64,000 nucleotides of DNA, taken from positions 5,766,001 to 5,830,000 of the forward strand of contig NC_134831.1 in NCBI RefSeq assembly GCF_004210375.1. The letters run 5' to 3'. Below the pieces are notes generated by a model. It was given only the letters and a program-made list of their open reading frames with translations. It was not told the origin of the DNA and did not search any database. Within the stretch, counting starts at the first letter, position 1; each line of letters opens with the position of its first letter. Positions 25,025 to 37,340 of this stretch are shown here, one piece after another. A program made the translations under genes and the position numbers. The stretch comes from Tachypleus tridentatus (Eukaryota > Arthropoda > Merostomata > Xiphosura > Limulidae).

Positions 25025-25085
25025 CAACTAGAATGAATACAACATAAAATGAATTTATTTATGAAACTACAATAATATAATAAAA
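25025..25085. repeat. 43-bp tandem repeat, right part
   Basis: Begins CAACTAGAATGAATACAACA, continuing the array interrupted by the mariner, then fades out. Confidence 0.85.
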
Positions 25086-25975
25086 TATATTCACTTTTGT
25101 TTGCTCTTGAATTTAATAATACTAATCAACCCTGATTCTGATTTCTTTAACTCCTGGGTGAATCATTCGTCCAGTTGAAAAGCATTCCAACAGAGGGAAG
25201 GTAGCTAGTAAGCCAGACCATGATGTCCCTGAACACACATCGATTTCAATAGCACTTTCAATATATTTTAAACATTTCTAACAGCACCTACAATCTCTGC
25301 AAACCGCGCCTATCTACGCACGCTGTTAAGAGCGCCAACCCCGCTTTTAACCAGCGTACACACAACATTTTACGATCATGTAAAACGCCATTATATTGGA
25401 TGAAAAGCAATTCCACCACAGATCTCTGCACATGTCTTCAGCAAATAAATCTCTGTGTTTGACTCAAATATTCGGGAAATTTGGCAAGACATTCAGTTAA
25501 CGCCTAACAAATTGAGAAATCGAGTTAATTTTTTTTCTACAGCTCTTAGTAAGAGATAGTTGTAACGAAATAACAACTATAACTGCTGTTTCAAATAATG
25601 TCTACTTTTTAAACTTTCGTGAATTGGGCTAAAAACTTTTCAAATAGTAAATTCCCGAACTGTTTATATTTTCTTCATGTTTTGAGGAGTATTGTGATTA
25701 AATATTAGAAAAACACATTAATACTGTTAACTTGAAAGAACATTAAAATATCCTACAATACGATATCAATTAAAGTTTTAATCTCACTGTATTTTATTAG
25801 AAGTGTATTTCTTTATCGTATCAGAATAAGTATCCAATTAGTTGAGGAACTAATAACGAAGAAATAATATTGAAAAGTTTTATACTAAAGTGGAAACAAG
25901 CGAAGTTAAACTATTTTAATAACTTCTACTGGAATTCTTTTACATATAATCATTTCTTACTAACCCTAAGTATAA
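25086..25975. other. intergenic DNA
   Basis: No gene seen. AGAGGGAAGGTAGCTAGTA near 25193 may be a very short SINE A body fragment. The rest is AT-rich unique sequence. Confidence 0.5.
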
Positions 25976-25977
25976 TA

Positions 25978-27137
25978 TACTCTTCAAAAAAAGAAACGCA
26001 AAAGGGATATTTTTGTTATTTTAAAGAGAAATATATGTAATAACGTTACAAGCTCAGAGTATGTGATGTTACACGTGTTAAGGCACTGATTGTCAGACCA
26101 AAATGACAATAAAAGTTGTGCACTTTGAATAACGGAGAAAAACATAGGATTTTTCGCCAAAACGCATTCGTGTCCAATAAATTTGTTTGAGAGATCTGCA
26201 TGTTCTGCAAGTGCAACATGTGCAAAATCCCTATAAAAGTGACGGGTTCTCGGTTTCCATAGCTCAGTGTTAAGCCACCGATACGCAATACAGTTACGCC
26301 AAGACTGACTGAAGCACAACGCAACAACGCCATTGGTCGCTTGGAAGCAGGCGAATCTCGATCAGATGTTGCCAGAGCTGTGAATGTCCAACCAAGCACC
26401 ATCACAAAGCTATGGAATCGTCACCAACAACATGGATCAACTCGTGACCGTCCACGATCTAGCAGACCTCGTGTGACCACGCCCGCACAAGATCGCTTCA
26501 TCCGGTTACGTCACCTTCGGGATAGGACCACCACTGCGACGTCTACTGCCTCAACCATACCAGGGCTGCGTAGGATTTCCGATCAGACCGTACGCAACCG
26601 TCGACGAGATTCTTAGGCCCCATGTGCAACCCATCATGGTGAACGTCAACGACGTTTTTCAACAGGACAACGCCCGTCATCACACAGCCCGACTCACCAC
26701 TGTCTTCTTGAGACACCACAACATCAACGTTCTTCCCTGGCCCTCCAGATCACCAGATTTAAACCCCATCGAACATCTTTGGGACGAATTGGACCGACGT
26801 CTGCGACGGCGACAACCTCAACCGCAGACTCTACCTCAGCTTGCAGCAGCTTTGCAGGCTGAGTGGACAGCCATTCCACAGGATGTGATTAGTCATCTCA
26901 TCGCTTCCATGGGCAGGAGATGCCAAGCAGTTATTGATGCTCACGGGGGGCATACTCGTTATTGACGTTGAGTGACGTTAAACTTCAACTAGTGAGCGTG
27001 GACTTCGCCTTTGCAGACTTTGGATGTTCAGCAGTGAATGTGCAAAGTTTCACACATTTCATACAAAACTACCCGGAATAAACTTGTTAACAATATGTCT
27101 CAAATTTTGCCTTTTGCGTTTCTTTTTTTGAAGAGTA
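25978..27137 (+). mobile_element. Tc1-like transposon, internally deleted
   Basis: 1160 bp between TA dinucleotides, with perfect 28-bp terminal inverted repeats (first bases TACTCTTCAAAAAAAGAAAC). Both ends of a DD34E transposase are present but the middle is missing, so it is about 0.4-0.5 kb shorter than a usual Tc1 element. Identical termini suggest it could still be recognised in trans by a full-length relative, and that it is fairly young. Confidence 0.95.
26296..26965 (+). pseudogene. Tc1 transposase, start lost and middle deleted
   Basis: The N-terminal helix-turn-helix domain is readable from 26296, where the expected ATG is ACG, through the GRPR-like linker (R-P-R-S-S-R-P-R-V-T-T) to about 26605. 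A deletion with frame change then joins it to the C-terminal catalytic part near 26611. The second Asp (F-Q-Q-D-N-A-R) and the Glu (L-N-P-I-E-H-L-W) are both present, with exactly 34 residues between them. The first catalytic Asp lies in the deleted segment, so the product cannot be active. The C-terminus is complete, ending in G-G-H-T-R-Y. Confidence 0.93.
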
Positions 27138-27239
27138 TATGTTTGATTAACATGCATTTCGCATTACATAATGAAAGAGACCAACTGCAGTCATGATTAA
27201 ACGTACAAATTACAGTTTCTAATAAATCTAACCTACGCA

Positions 27240-27502
27240 GGCTCGGCATGGCCAAGTGGTTAGGGCGCTCGATTAGCTATCTGAGGGTCGTGGGGTGGAA
27301 TATATATCACATCAGACATGCTCACATTTTCAGCCATTATAATGTGACGGTCAATCTCACTGTTCGTTCTTAAAAGAGTAGTCCAACAGTTGATGGTAGG
27401 TGGTGATGACTAGCTGCTTTCCCTCTAGTCTTACACTGCTAAATTAGGGACGGTTAGCGCAGATAGCCCTCGTGTAGCTTTGCGCGAAATTCAAAAACAA
27501 AC
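27240..27502 (+). mobile_element. SINE A, near full length
   Basis: Head CTCGGCATGGCCAAGTGG is present, but the anticodon region and B box are eroded. Body and terminal block are close to consensus. Confidence 0.9.
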
Positions 27503-27560
27503 TAGCATACGTTCATTGTTTTTAAGAAGCGAAATACACAGTTGAGTATTACGATGCGAT

Positions 27561-28527
27561 GATCGAAAACACCACCTGAAAGAACATAACATATACACAA
27601 AGCAAGATATGAAACACCACCTAAAAAAACATAACATATACACAAAGCAAGATCTGAAACACCACCTGAAAGCACATAACATATACACAAAGCAAGATCT
27701 GAAACACCACCTGAAAGTACATAACGTATACACAAAGCAAGATCTGAAACACCACCTGAAAGCACATAACATATACACAAAGCAAGATCTGAAACACCAC
27801 CTGAAAGCACATAACATATGCACAAAGCAAGATCTGAAACACCACCTGAAAGTACATAACGTATACACAAAGCAAGATCTGAAACACCACCTGAAAGCAC
27901 ATAACATATACACAAAGCAAGATCTGAAACACCACCTGAAAGTACATAACGTATACACAAAGCAAGATCTGAAACACCACCTGAAAGCACATAACATATG
28001 CACAAAGCAAGATCTGAAACACCACCTGAAAGCACATAACATATACACAAAGCAAGATATGAAACACCACCTGAAAGTACATAACATATACACAAAGCAA
28101 GATCTGAAACACCACCTGAAAGCACATAACATATACACAAAGCAAGATCTGAAACACCACCTAAAAGCACATAACATATACACAAAGGAAGATCTTAACA
28201 CCACTTGAAAGCACATAACATATACACAAAGCAAGATCTGAAACACCACCTAAAAGCACATAACATATACACAAAGCAAGATCTGAAACACCACCTAAAA
28301 GCACATAACATATACATAAAGGAAGATCTTAACACCACCTGAAAGCACATAACATATACACAAAGGAAGATCTGAAACACCACCTAAAAGCACATAACAT
28401 ATACACAAAGGAAGATCTTAACACCACCTGAAAGCACATAACATATACACAAAGCAAGATCTGAAACACCACTTGAAAGCACATAACATATACACAAAGA
28501 AAGATCTGAAACACCACTTGAAAGCAT
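27561..28527. repeat. 45-bp minisatellite, about 21 copies
   Basis: Unit: AGATCTGAAACACCACCTGA then AAGCACATAACATATACACAAAGCA. Nearly every unit carries a BglII-type AGATCT. 45 is divisible by 3, so plus-strand frames give a 15-residue periodic peptide (K-H-H-L-K-A-H-N-I-Y-T-K-Q-D-L). One-base-shorter GATCTTAACACC units from about 28190 rightwards break the frame. Confidence 0.96.
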
Positions 28528-29317
28528 GTTCTAATGCTGCACTGTGTTTCAATAAAGTTCGGGCAAGACAATTTTGTGGACGTAATCGATTAATAAATAA
28601 ATTAATTAATTTACATGCGGGAAATACTACAAATATATACAAAATTAAACAGTTTCACAATAAGATATATTAAAAGAACAGAACATAGCTCTTAAAAAAT
28701 CACTAGCCGTCATCTCTAGGAAACGCACAAGAACCGTTGTACTATGACTAGTGCTATTAAAGTTTTATCTTAAAAAATTCTTCAGCTCTCACCAGGTGGT
28801 TGTTTGTTGATAAAACACCATTGTACAAAATGGGTTATTTCTTCCGTGCCACACAGTATAGAACCCCAATTTTTCTGATACCTTACTGATACCCTCTTCG
28901 CACTAGGTGTCAGAAATGCCACAGTTAAAAGTAATACCGTAGCGCAGTCATCTTCTTTCACCCGGGAAACCGCACGCGCCTGATTACGGTTCTACATTCC
29001 TGACAGAGGTGACTGGCTAACACGCACGTGAGCTGATGTTAAGATACATAAAACACGAAGAATGACTAGTTGAGCTTGCCACGATAGGACATGCTTTACT
29101 CGTGCGTGTGACACTGTCTCTAATTGGTTATTTCTTATACGAGGAAATTACTTTAATTCTGGTTCTACTGATCGAATCTTCTAAGAAAGTTTCGAGAATA
29201 AACGATATTACACCCAAATCTATCTTATGATAAGTGATATTTTTACATTCAAAGTTGGTGTATTTAACACGATTATTTTCATCTTCTATCTGAACATATC
29301 TGAAAGTGTTACACCGT
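28528..29317. other. intergenic DNA
   Basis: No gene or repeat supported. GC content is slightly higher around 28900-29050 than in neighbours. Confidence 0.5.
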
Positions 29318-29510
29318 TGATTTTTAAATTCCCATAATGCTACACGAGGACTATCTGCGCTAGCCGTCTCTAATTTAGCAATATAAGACTAGAGGGAAAG
29401 CATCTTGTCATTACCACCCACGCCAACTCTTTTACCAACGAATTGTGGGATTGACCGCACATAATAACGCCCTTATGGTTGAAAGGTCGAGCATGTTTGG
29501 TGTGATTCTG
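29318..29510 (-). mobile_element. SINE A, head-truncated
   Basis: Diverged body with small deletions (the GGGCTACTC segment is lost). Ends at GTTTGGTGTGATTCTGAG without the tRNA-like half. Confidence 0.85.
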
Positions 29511-29667
29511 AGAATACATAAGTTTGCATTCTATTTCCCTGGAGCTCGTTCTACGATTTGGAGCTGTGAGTGCTCGCTGTACAAGAGCGATAGCCAAACT
29601 CCACTATTCTATCAGACAAGAGTATTCCAAAAGCTGTATAAGTTATAAATAAAATAAAGACTTCTTT

Positions 29668-29706
29668 GCTTAGATTGTTCTCACGTAGCCTTGCGCGAAA
29701 ATTCTA
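29668..29706 (+). mobile_element. SINE terminal-block fragment
   Basis: CACGTAGCCTTGCGCGAAAA is all that remains. Confidence 0.5.
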
Positions 29707-30249
29707 CAATTCGTTTTGGTATTGAAACCTGTGATTATTTTGGAATGCATGTTGTACATAAACATGTTTATAAACACGCAATACAGAGAGATTTACGTTT
29801 CGGTTAACATAAAATGTACGTATTCGCATTAAGCAATGCTGTTAAAGTGAACAGGCAGAGCAAAGTACTTGGAAACTGAAAAAAATGGAAAGAAATAAAA
29901 ATCTGAAATCGAATTGCCATCAGTATCTTCAGTCCTCACAGATCTCTAGTGTGGCAACTATGAGGACTCTGAAGTCGGTCATCTGCCCTTTCTGTAACCT
30001 TTATTCTGTCCAGGTTTTTATTTCCTTCACCATTGTTTTATGCCAAGTCTCTCCGGGTCTTTCTCTGCCCCCATTGTTTGTATAATTGACCTTCAACCCG
30101 TTGTTTATCTTTTCAATTTAACTTTATTCACTTTTAGAACATACCCACAGTGAAGGTGTAGCTTTTACATGATTGACGTTGAAAATCGAATTCCATGGCC
30201 TGGTTATTAGTGGGCTCGAATCTCACACATCCGCAGTTGGAGCGTTCGA
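29707..30249. other. intergenic DNA
   Basis: The short frames near 29885 and 30173 have no family resemblance. The second runs into the next SINE. Confidence 0.5.
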
Positions 30250-30364
30250 ATTGTTTGCAATAAAGCACAGAGCTGCACTGGTTTATCTATGCTCTGCTAA
30301 CCATGGGTATCGAAACCCGATCACTAGCGTTGTAAATTTGCAGACATACTGTTGTGTTAATGGG
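30250..30364 (-). mobile_element. SINE C
   Basis: Antisense GGGTATCGAAACCCG (B box) and CAGACATACTG (A-box side), with the tail AATTGTTTGCAATAAAGCAC. It abuts the next A copy. Confidence 0.85.
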
Positions 30365-30565
30365 GAACGAATTCGAATCTTCATCGCCAAACATGCTCAC
30401 CCTTTCAGACAAGGGGGTATTATAATGTAACGGTCAATCTCATTATTCAATAGCAAAAGAGTAGCCAAAAAGTTGAATGTAGATGGTGTTATCTACCACT
30501 TTAAATTTTGCAAGGGTAGTGCAGATAGCCCTCAGGTAGCTGTGATCAAAAGTGAAAACAAACCA
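30365..30565 (+). mobile_element. SINE A, head-truncated
   Basis: Starts in the B box (ATTCGAATCTTCATCGCC). Strongly diverged body, with CAGATAGCCCTCAGGTAGCT at the end. Confidence 0.85.
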
Positions 30566-31126
30566 AACGAAAGAAACCTTGTGAACATGGCTGTTTGATA
30601 TTACAAATAACATGCGAATTCGCTGTGTCTTGAACTAATAAAAATACTAAATTACTGACTTAACTAACTAAAGAAGTGGATAATCGCAGTGAAAATTTAT
30701 TTTAAAAGTAAAAGGTACGAAAATAGTTCCTTAACCACGCCTGTATATCCTAGTTTACTACAACTCGACGAGTTCAACAAATTAGATTGTAACTAAATAG
30801 TTGAATTCCGTATAAATGCACAGATTGCGTGAGGACTAATTATTTTACATCCAAATTATGGCATGAAGATGGGAATTGAGAAGCTTTCTTTGAAACGTGT
30901 AACTGTTACACAATTAGTGAAGCAAGTTTTGCTTCACTCTGACTTCATACAAAACTGCAATTCTTAGTTTCAAAACTATTACATGTATTATAAACATAAA
31001 AAATAAAATGTGACTAACGTTTTTAATGGACACTTAACTTGAAATGATTTAACTTTTGTTCGACTCAAATTGCACAGCTCAGTTTCTTATATCAATTATC
31101 TAAAATTACCATCGGTGCACACACCT

Positions 31127-31166
31127 GATAGTCGATGTGGCTTAGCTATAACACACACATACACTG
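31127..31166 (+). mobile_element. SINE B 3'-end fragment
   Basis: GATGTGGCTTAGCTATAACA plus a CACACATACAC tail. Confidence 0.65.
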
Positions 31167-31183
31167 TTATCTGCGGAATAGAA

Positions 31184-31480
31184 TAAGCCTAGTGACTAAG
31201 GCGATCGTCTCGAAATCTGCAAACAGCGGGATCGAAACCCGTCACCGAGTACGCTCGCCCTTTCAACCTTATTGGCATTATAATGTGATGCTCAATACCA
31301 CTATTCGTTAGTCAAATGTAATCGAAGAACTGACGATTGATGATCTCGATTTATTATCTTCATTCTAGCTCATTGCTACAAAGTTAGGTACAACTATTTG
31401 TTTTGGAATTTCGCACAAAGCTACTCGAGGGCTATCTGTGCGGTACAACTATTACAGGTAGCCTTCGAGTAGCTTTGAAT
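31184..31480 (+). mobile_element. SINE F carrying a nested insertion
   Basis: Head GCCTAGTGACTAAGGCGATC with CTCGAAA at the anticodon-loop position and B box GGATCGAAACCCG, then a diverged A-like body. The terminal block is interrupted between GGTACAACTATT and ACAGGTAGCC by a 43-bp insertion. Confidence 0.8.
31399..31441 (-). mobile_element. 43-bp truncated SINE inside SINE F
   Basis: Only the terminal block and tail of an A-type SINE. Flanked by the perfect 12-bp duplication GGTACAACTATT (31387-31398 and 31442-31453). Confidence 0.92.
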
Positions 31481-31544
31481 GTTATTCGATAAAAGAAAAT
31501 AGGCAAAAGGTGGTTACAATGCATAGTATTCAGTACAATGTTGT

Positions 31545-31671
31545 GGTCCCTCGCTGGTACACCGGTAGGCCTACAGAATTACAATGCTAAAATCAGGGGT
31601 TCGATTCCCCTCGGTGGACTGAGAAGATAGCCCGATGTGGCTTTCCTATAAGAAAAAACACACATACACAC
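31545..31671 (+). mobile_element. SINE B, full length with duplication
   Basis: Best reference for family B: A-box region TGGTACACCGG, B box GGGTTCGATTCCCC, then GATAGCCCGATGTGGCTTTC and a CA-rich tail. Flanked by ACAATGTTGT at 31535-31544 and 31672-31681. Confidence 0.93.
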
Positions 31672-31681
31672 ACAATGTTGT

Positions 31682-33536
31682 AAGAGAGTCGTATATACCT
31701 TTTAAGGAACCTATCTCCGGTTTTGTTAAAGTTTATACTTATGAAATCTTTTTCAGGGTTAATTAACAACTCTGGTCCTCAGTGAATAACAAGAAAGAAA
31801 TGTTATTGTGTCATTTTCAATTTCAGATTTAAAAAAAATATACATTATTTAATATTAGTTACTATTAATAAAATAATATTACTTGCAATAAATCAAACAT
31901 AAATTATTAATCTTAAAACTACTTTTCTTTGTAAAATTAAATTTTCTTCAGCTGTAAATTATTCAGTGCAGAAACTAGCAACAAACAAAAAAGCTTCTAA
32001 AACCCCTCACACATGGACTGAAGAAATAGACTAAACAATTTGTCCTATAACGAACAGTTTCGTAAGTTTATCATTACAACTAAATCTAAGCACAGAAAAC
32101 CTAAGCACATTTGAGTAGCTTCTCTAACAAATACGTTATTTCTCCACGTCCATAAGACAATACTAAATAAATATCTTGAAGCATCTTACGTTATTATGCT
32201 CGAAGAGTCATTCAACTAATTCACAGTTGGTAATACTGTCTAGATTCGGTATAAGTTTAACTCTTCCTCACGAGGACTAGACATTCACGCATCAATCACT
32301 TCAAATGACATGGCAAGTATTACAAACTTCAATTTAGCGCAGTTACTTACGCTAAAACACAGTAATTTTTGTCTCGTATGTTTTCAAAATATCAGCACCT
32401 GCCGCTTCAAGAGGTTTCAATACAACCCTTAGTTGCCGAGCAGCAGAAAACAAAAACGTTTTGTTCTTGAGAAAACAACGTTACTGGTCGTCAAGTGAAC
32501 AAAATGAAATAAACCTTATCACGTCTCTCCCGGTAAACTTTCTCCTTCTCCTTCTAAGGATCGTAATTTCCTTCCTTACAATACAGTTTCAACGTAGTTA
32601 ATCAAATTCGGTTCAGCTGAGACAGTTCCTAACGACCACTTTCGTTGTATGCGTGTTCGTTTAAATCTGAGCTTTTACCAAAGTGATGGTTCAAGTATTG
32701 TAAAAATAAGCCGAGCATAAAATTTATGTAAGTGAATTATATTGTGGAGATTAAAAAGTACATAAGGTCTGATATTGACCGTGTCTATATAACGATTAGT
32801 TCTGTACCAGAACTGAAACGTACATACAATGGACGGTATTATATCTGTTGAATTTCATTTACATATTAATTAATAATCACTCTTTTGTAATTATTTATTG
32901 ATATTTCCATACATGTAACACTTAGACAATTGCAATGTTCGTTAGCCAAGTGCATTATCTCAGATTGTTCGGTCGGCCATATAACAACAAACTTAAAAAG
33001 GCCAATTTCAACAGCTAATTGAGGGGTTATTCATATATTTCCTGAGAAATATTTGGAAGTGAAAGTTATGAACGTGTAGCAATTTTAGGCTATTTTCCTG
33101 GGAAATAATGAAACATAGGAGTTCACGTGAAATACTGGTTCAGCATTTCGTTAAAACTTAAACCAGAAAGAAAAACAAACAAACGTTACTGTGATGCATA
33201 CAAGACAATTTCCACGCACTTTATCCGTAAAACCAAGAAAGAAAGCTGTGAACTCACATGCGTTTAAAATATGTTGGCATTTCGTGTATATTAAAAAGTC
33301 CAGCAATATAGAATTTGAAAACTATAATTTAAACAGTTTGTTAGAAAAATGATTATTGTTTAAAATTTATCGTTTTTAGTTAATTTTTAACCAACATTGT
33401 TCACCAAGAAGTTTCGAAAACTAATTTCTATGTTTTTCTTTTTTTTTCACTATATAATTGTTCGAGACAAACAGTTAAGCCTATTTAAACTAAACTAATA
33501 ATTTGAATCTCTCTCGGTTAATATCAAATCAAAGTA
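31682..33536. other. longest SINE-free stretch of the right half
   Basis: 1.85 kb of unique AT-rich DNA without repeats or recognisable reading frames. It could hold regulatory sequence, but nothing specific is seen. Confidence 0.5.
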
Positions 33537-33720
33537 TATGTAGGAGAAACTAGGGGCTTTATCAGTTGATTTAGGTAAAACTATAGGTAGTAGAAACTAG
33601 TGACTCTATCAGATGATTTAGATTAAACCTGAGGTAGTAGAAACCAGGGCCTTTATTAGTTGATTTAGATTAAACTATACATAGTAGAAACTAGGGCCTT
33701 TAGCACTGATTTTCGTATCT
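33537..33720. repeat. 47-bp tandem repeat, about 4 copies
   Basis: The marker AGAAACTAG recurs at 33544, 33592, 33639 and 33686. Units share GTTGATTTAGATTAAAC. Confidence 0.88.
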
Positions 33721-34336
33721 TTACTTTTTTTTTGCCCTAGCTTGATACGTATAAAGCTTTTCAATAAAAGAATACAACGTCATGTAGATGTAAGTGGACA
33801 ATCACAGTAATTTGAACAAACTGGCAGGAGTCTTGATGGCAGATTCAAGAGGACATATGAATGTATGTCTAATGTCACGATTTCTAACAGGCTCATCCAA
33901 TTACAGTTGACTATCACAAACTGGACACAATTTCTTTAATTGTGATAAACCTATGATTTGGTACATTAATCAGGATGCGGATAGTTGTAGTTTTAGTTCT
34001 TAAAATTGTCAAGGTTATATTAGAAACATCACATCTTAGCATTTAAGTAGAGCTTTATCTGGTAATGTGTTAACCTGCACATCACTAATGACAAAGAACA
34101 ACTAATATCTTTACTCGTTAACCTGGTTATTGAAAAGAAACATTAAACCTACTGAGTTGCTTTACATAATCTGCTCCCTAGAAGAACTGTAGTTTTGTAC
34201 TTTGTGTTTATTTGACATTTAAATTACGTGCCATTAGTTTCCTTGTGAACTCATCTGGATGTTAGCGGGATTCCATGTTGTTTAACTGCATGGTTTTCTA
34301 ATTGAATTTGTGTGCATCCCCCGCTGTTCTTTGTCG
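33721..34336. other. intergenic DNA
   Basis: Nothing recognised. Confidence 0.5.
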
Positions 34337-34604
34337 TTGTTTTTTGAATTTCGCACAAAACTACATGAGGGATATCTGCGCTAGCCGTCCCTAATTTAGC
34401 AGTGCAAGACTAGAGGGAAGGCAGCTAGTCATCACCACCCACCGCCAACTCTTGGGTTACTCTTTTACCAACGAATAGTGGGATTGACCGAAACGTTATA
34501 ACGTCCCCACGGATGAAAGGGCGAGCATGTTTGGTGCGACGGGGATTCAAACCCGCGACCCTCAATTACGAGTCGAACGCTTTAACCCACCTGGCCATGA
34601 CGAA
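34337..34604 (-). mobile_element. SINE A, near full length
   Basis: Close to consensus through body and B box (ATTCAAACCCGCGACC antisense). The 5' end is altered at CTGGCCATGACG. Confidence 0.92.
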
Positions 34605-35424
34605 CCTACATCGGCGGCAAAAAAATGAGATCGGACCCAGAATGCTTTGCACTACGTGGGGGTACCTTACCATCTCAGGGTTAATCCACTGGCTACGGTT
34701 AACAATGCGATTTTATAACAAAATATTGAAACGGAAGGAAAATCACGACAAATTAATGGTCTATAATAAACGATCTGAAGCCACGTTCTTCAATTTCTCT
34801 TTCTGTAAGTTCACGAACATCCGTCGCTCTTGTAGGTTCGTCTTAATTAAACTTCGAATTTCTTAATATATATTATAATTAAACTTTCGTGTTTAATTAC
34901 GGAAATATATGTGATTCCTATGTGAGCAGTTTGATGTTATCAGTCTAACAATAATCACTAATAAAGTGAAGTTTAATCACGTACATGGCGGGAAACAAAG
35001 TCAAGTCTTTTTCATGTCGTAGAAACTGTCAAGAAGACATTCAAACTGTTTCGATAGTTTTAGTGAAAATCAATACAGGAATGTTTCGAACAATAAGTAT
35101 AGAAGTTGTATTCAGATTTCTCTTACTAAACGGAAGTAACATGCTGCTCTTTGTGATTACGTATTATAAACTATTTGATTTTAATCACTCAGTGCTGTTA
35201 TTTTGAAATGACAGAGACTTAAACACGAGATATTTCTCAAACATTAAAACTAGATATGCTTTGTCGTTTTCCGTCAATTTTTCCTCGAAATGCTCAACGA
35301 ACTTTTTTTATTATACTGACCTAAGAGCAAGTGCATTTTTGATAAAAGTAAAATGAGATATAAAGTTTGAATTACAGCCCATTAAGTACGTCGAAATATA
35401 CAGGCTGTAACCTTTTGCTTGTGT
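34605..35424. other. intergenic DNA
   Basis: Two short open frames (ending 34866 and 35206) show no domain pattern and are probably chance. Confidence 0.5.
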
Positions 35425-35535
35425 GTTGTTAGGCACAAAGCTACACAAGGGGGTATCTGTGATCTTCCCACCACGGGTATCGAAACCCAACTTTGGCGTT
35501 ATAAGCCTTCAAACATACAGCTGAGCCATTAGTAG
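35425..35535 (-). mobile_element. SINE C
   Basis: CACAAAGCTACACAAGG tail block, CGGGTATCGAAACCC B box and CATACAGCTGAGCCA head, all antisense. Confidence 0.85.
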
Positions 35536-36239
35536 TCAAAGAAATCGAAGTCATTTTTAACTCTACTATAACGAACGCCAACACTGGTAAAGATCCAACA
35601 ATCTATGTACACCTTACAAAATTACCTTTACAAGTATTGGAATTCACGTAAACATAATAATGTTTTTTGTGTGTATGTGATTAATCCATTCGTACCTTGC
35701 GACTAACAGAAATCTGATTTACTTTCCTTTGTTTTTGCTAGCCCTATTCCTTGAAATTATGATGTCCATATTTTATTTAAAAGCTTTGCGGTAAGGTAAT
35801 GCACACTATTCTACAACAATATTACACCACATCAACACTGAGGTTTGACACAAAACATATTACTTTTACGGTAACGATTCTGGTTGCTTAGCGTACAAAA
35901 CCCAATACTTTCGCTGCTTTTAAGTCTTGTACAAATTATATACGTCTTAATTTGAAGGTCGTGTAAACGTTACACAATGTTGCGATGTACCAATGTCCTA
36001 CCCAGTTTGTAAATGGTATACATAAGCACATTCACGCACAAAATATTCATATTTGGCACTCTGGATGTCGACCAACTGTGGAATATTGAGGACACGGAAT
36101 CGTGTTGAAGACCAAGGAACCAAGGAAATGTGCAAATGGTAAACAAGGTAATCCAGAAGACTGGACAACTTCTACTAAAAGACAGGATTGTCTCGTTCTC
36201 TCTAGGAAATGTGACCAACAAATTTCAAACGTATCCTTG
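35536..36239. other. intergenic DNA
   Basis: The segment 35970-36230 keeps frames on both strands, but I could not link it to a protein family. Confidence 0.45.
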
Positions 36240-36503
36240 TTTTTGTTTGTTTTGAATTTCGCGCAAAGCTACACGAGGACTATCTGCGCTAGCCGTCCCT
36301 AATTTAGCAGTGTAAGATTAGAGGGAAGGCAGCTACTCATCGCCAACTCTTGGGCTACTCTTTTATCAACGAATAGTGGGATTGACCGTCACAAATAACG
36401 CCCCAACGGCTGAAAGGGCGAGCATGTTTGGTGCGACGGAGATTCGAACTCGCAACCCTCAAATTGTGAGTCGAGTGCCTTAGCCACCTGGCCATGCCGG
36501 GCT
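36240..36503 (-). mobile_element. SINE A, near full length
   Basis: Complete from tail to GGCCATGCCGGGC. A small deletion is seen where CACCACCCACCGCC should be (CTCATCGCC). Confidence 0.93.
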
Positions 36504-36918
36504 CCGTTTCTGTTGCACACAGAAGATCATTTGTGGTAATTTTCAAGTGTGAAAGACCAAATATATATAACTCAGAACCAAGTAAATGTCTCTAAACACT
36601 CCAGGCCAAACGTGAATACTTAACATGCTGTTACAATGCACAAGTCAAATGTCCAGAGATGTATCTTTGGACATTTTACGTTTATTGCTAACAGTAGCAT
36701 CAGAATAAAACACTCAGTATAATCAATATAAGTGAGCTTCTACAGACATATAATTGTCCTCAAGGGCAAAGAGGAGAACGAAAAAGATGTTAATTAATGA
36801 AAACCGAACTGTTATGAGTAGCCATCACATAATGAAAATGGTCAAACCTTACCGTTTTTTGTAATCCTTTCACATTATCTAATTGGACGATGCTGAAACT
36901 ATGGCGAGTAACTAACAG
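36504..36918. other. intergenic DNA
   Basis: Nothing recognised. Confidence 0.5.
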
Positions 36919-37010
36919 AAGCCACATCGGACTATCTGCTGTGTCTATCTCGAGAAATCGAACTGCGGATTTTACCGTTATAAGTCCAAAGAATAATGGA
37001 GCTATTAGAC
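36919..37010 (-). mobile_element. SINE B, decayed
   Basis: AAGCCACATCGGACTATCTG and GAGAAATCGAACTGCGGATT match the antisense B consensus. The CA tail is lost. Confidence 0.75.
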
Positions 37011-37340
37011 TGACAATGAACTGCGCCGTTGAATACGACTTTGACTCTTCTAAGTCACTTATAAAGCTGTCACAAATATACTCTATGAAAATAACCCATG
37101 CGTAGAAATACTAGTTTCACGTATCATATCAGCATTATATCTGTTTTTGAGAACGTATTCGATGTAAAACCTTCATAAGTATTCAATTAATCAAGGCTTA
37201 CGTTAGGGACACACTAAACCACATTAAGAGCAGACTGACAGATAAACAATATATGATCTTAGTTTGATGTAAAACTGAAAACAAGAGAAAACATTCAACT
37301 CAACGGTCAGCAACACCAAACATTCTTTAAGTAGAAAAGA
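37011..37340. other. intergenic DNA
   Basis: Nothing recognised. Confidence 0.5.

Noticed and set aside
27491-28642. Frames up to 252 codons on both strands
   Set aside because: They are produced by the 45-bp array; the antisense and sense frames are equally open, so length is no evidence of a gene.
35970-36302. Overlapping frames on both strands that might be a transposase fragment
   Set aside because: No catalytic or DNA-binding motif could be matched; part of the plus frame is SINE sequence.
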